Assembly: GCA_037043015.1 (NCBI GenBank) | Contig: CM073330.1 | Location: 12,480,512-12,544,511, forward strand | Direction of reading: 5' to 3' | DNA: 64,000 nt | DNA from: Bryum argenteum | Lineage: Eukaryota; Streptophyta; Bryopsida; Bryales; Bryaceae | Part shown: one piece after another, positions 63,361-64,000 of the stretch | How the letters are laid out: every line of letters begins with the position of its first letter | Numbering within the stretch: position 1 is the stretch's first letter | Made by a program: the position numbers and the translations under genes | The notes under the pieces: generated by a model | Database searches by the model: none | Seen by the model: the letters and a program-made list of their open reading frames with translations, nothing else | What the model was told of the DNA's origin: nothing

Positions 63361-64000
63361 CACCTATTTATGTTGAATGCGAGGGCATCGGGTTTCATAG
63401 CACTCCTACGAGGATGAAAATCATGAGATGAGGATGAATATTGGATGGGGAGGAATAAAAGAGCGCTTTAGTTTATAATGTATTAATTTTAAAAATTAGG
63501 AATGTATGCATAGGGTATGAATTTCGGATCGTGGGTCCCATAATTCCCATTTTATGATCATTCAATTCCTAAGAAATGGACAAGAGATGTGTAAATGGAT
63601 AATAATGTATGGGAGGAAGGATGGGGTGAGAGTTTTTCGTCCTCTTTGTAGGCATGAATGGTATATATTATTTTGTATGCTGTATATTTTAAGAAGTCAT
63701 ATCGTGCCTAATCAGTTATAATAATTGATAAAATGTGAAATCATTTAAGAGCATCAGCCTCTTCAATGCATGAAAACACTTTAATGAATCTAACGATTCA
63801 ATACCTACAATCTGAGCATGTAATCCTAGGTAGTCTATTCGTAGCATCTAAATAAGATACCATTTCTGTACAAAACTGCACCTCTTATTTTAACATCACA
63901 TTCAGTAACAATTTCTAGTTTCTTTTTATATCAGTGGAGCCTTTAATATATTATAAGATCTCCGTATATAATATCCGACTGATAGATTATCCTTGCAATG
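63361..64000. other. AT-rich flank
   Basis: The last 640 bases are AT-rich with no supported gene, repeat or terminus. The right end of element F was not identified. Confidence 0.45.

Overview
This window looks like repeat-rich nuclear DNA of a streptophyte, plausibly a charophyte alga such as Chara; the organism is inferred, not proven. The grounds are plant-type telomeric CCCTAAA repeats (6655-6708), a tRNA-iMet type primer-binding site, a CACTA transposon terminus, spliced genes with GT-AG introns, and Ty3/gypsy elements including a chromovirus. I see no convincing single-copy host gene. Almost all of the window is transposable elements inserted into one another.

Layout. (A) 1-4445: the right-hand part of a CACTA (En/Spm) transposon with a five-exon gene, a subterminal region full of ATGACTA-n4-TAGTCAT words, and a canonical terminus. 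(B) 4446-6708: AT-rich spacer, a 216-bp tandem repeat and a telomere-like block. (C) about 6900-11006: a frameshifted gene of the type with a VGHTHDDID motif. Its 0.9-kb leader intron carries nine 21-bp palindromes. (E) about 11861-55692: one large DNA element, marked by GTAC words and split by later insertions. It holds a RING-like relic, a truncated SET-type gene (+), a DDE-like transposase gene (+) and a full-length SUV39/SUVR-like SET methyltransferase gene (-). (F) about 55860-63360: a unit with three arrays of GACCGGCGGTCG words, a broken protein kinase (-), a 777-aa RING protein (+) and a truncated paralogue of it (-).

Nested insertions, with target-site duplications read directly. Gypsy element H (15654-38700, TSD CTGGA) sits inside the first coding exon of the E transposase. 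Gypsy element G (16733-26133, TSD GAGAT) sits inside H. A chromodomain chromovirus on the minus strand (44871-53725, TSD CCAGC) sits inside the SET gene. A solo-LTR-like insertion (45188-45986, TSD CCAAG) sits inside one chromovirus LTR. Removing H and the chromovirus with one TSD copy each restores the reading frame at both sites. So the segments at 11.9-15.7, 38.7-44.9 and 53.7-55.7 kb once formed a single element of about 12 kb.

Main idea. Several unrelated elements each carry their own short, mostly palindromic word at high density. In A, C and F the words lie in introns, leaders, subterminal DNA and between divergent genes; in E they are densest in noncoding DNA but also occur in exons. 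This resembles binding-site amplification for element-encoded DNA-binding proteins (TnpA of En/Spm, VANC of VANDAL elements). Element E adds a histone methyltransferase gene next to its transposase, which would be an unusual self-regulating arrangement. Many single-base frameshifts are present; some may be decay and some may be assembly errors.
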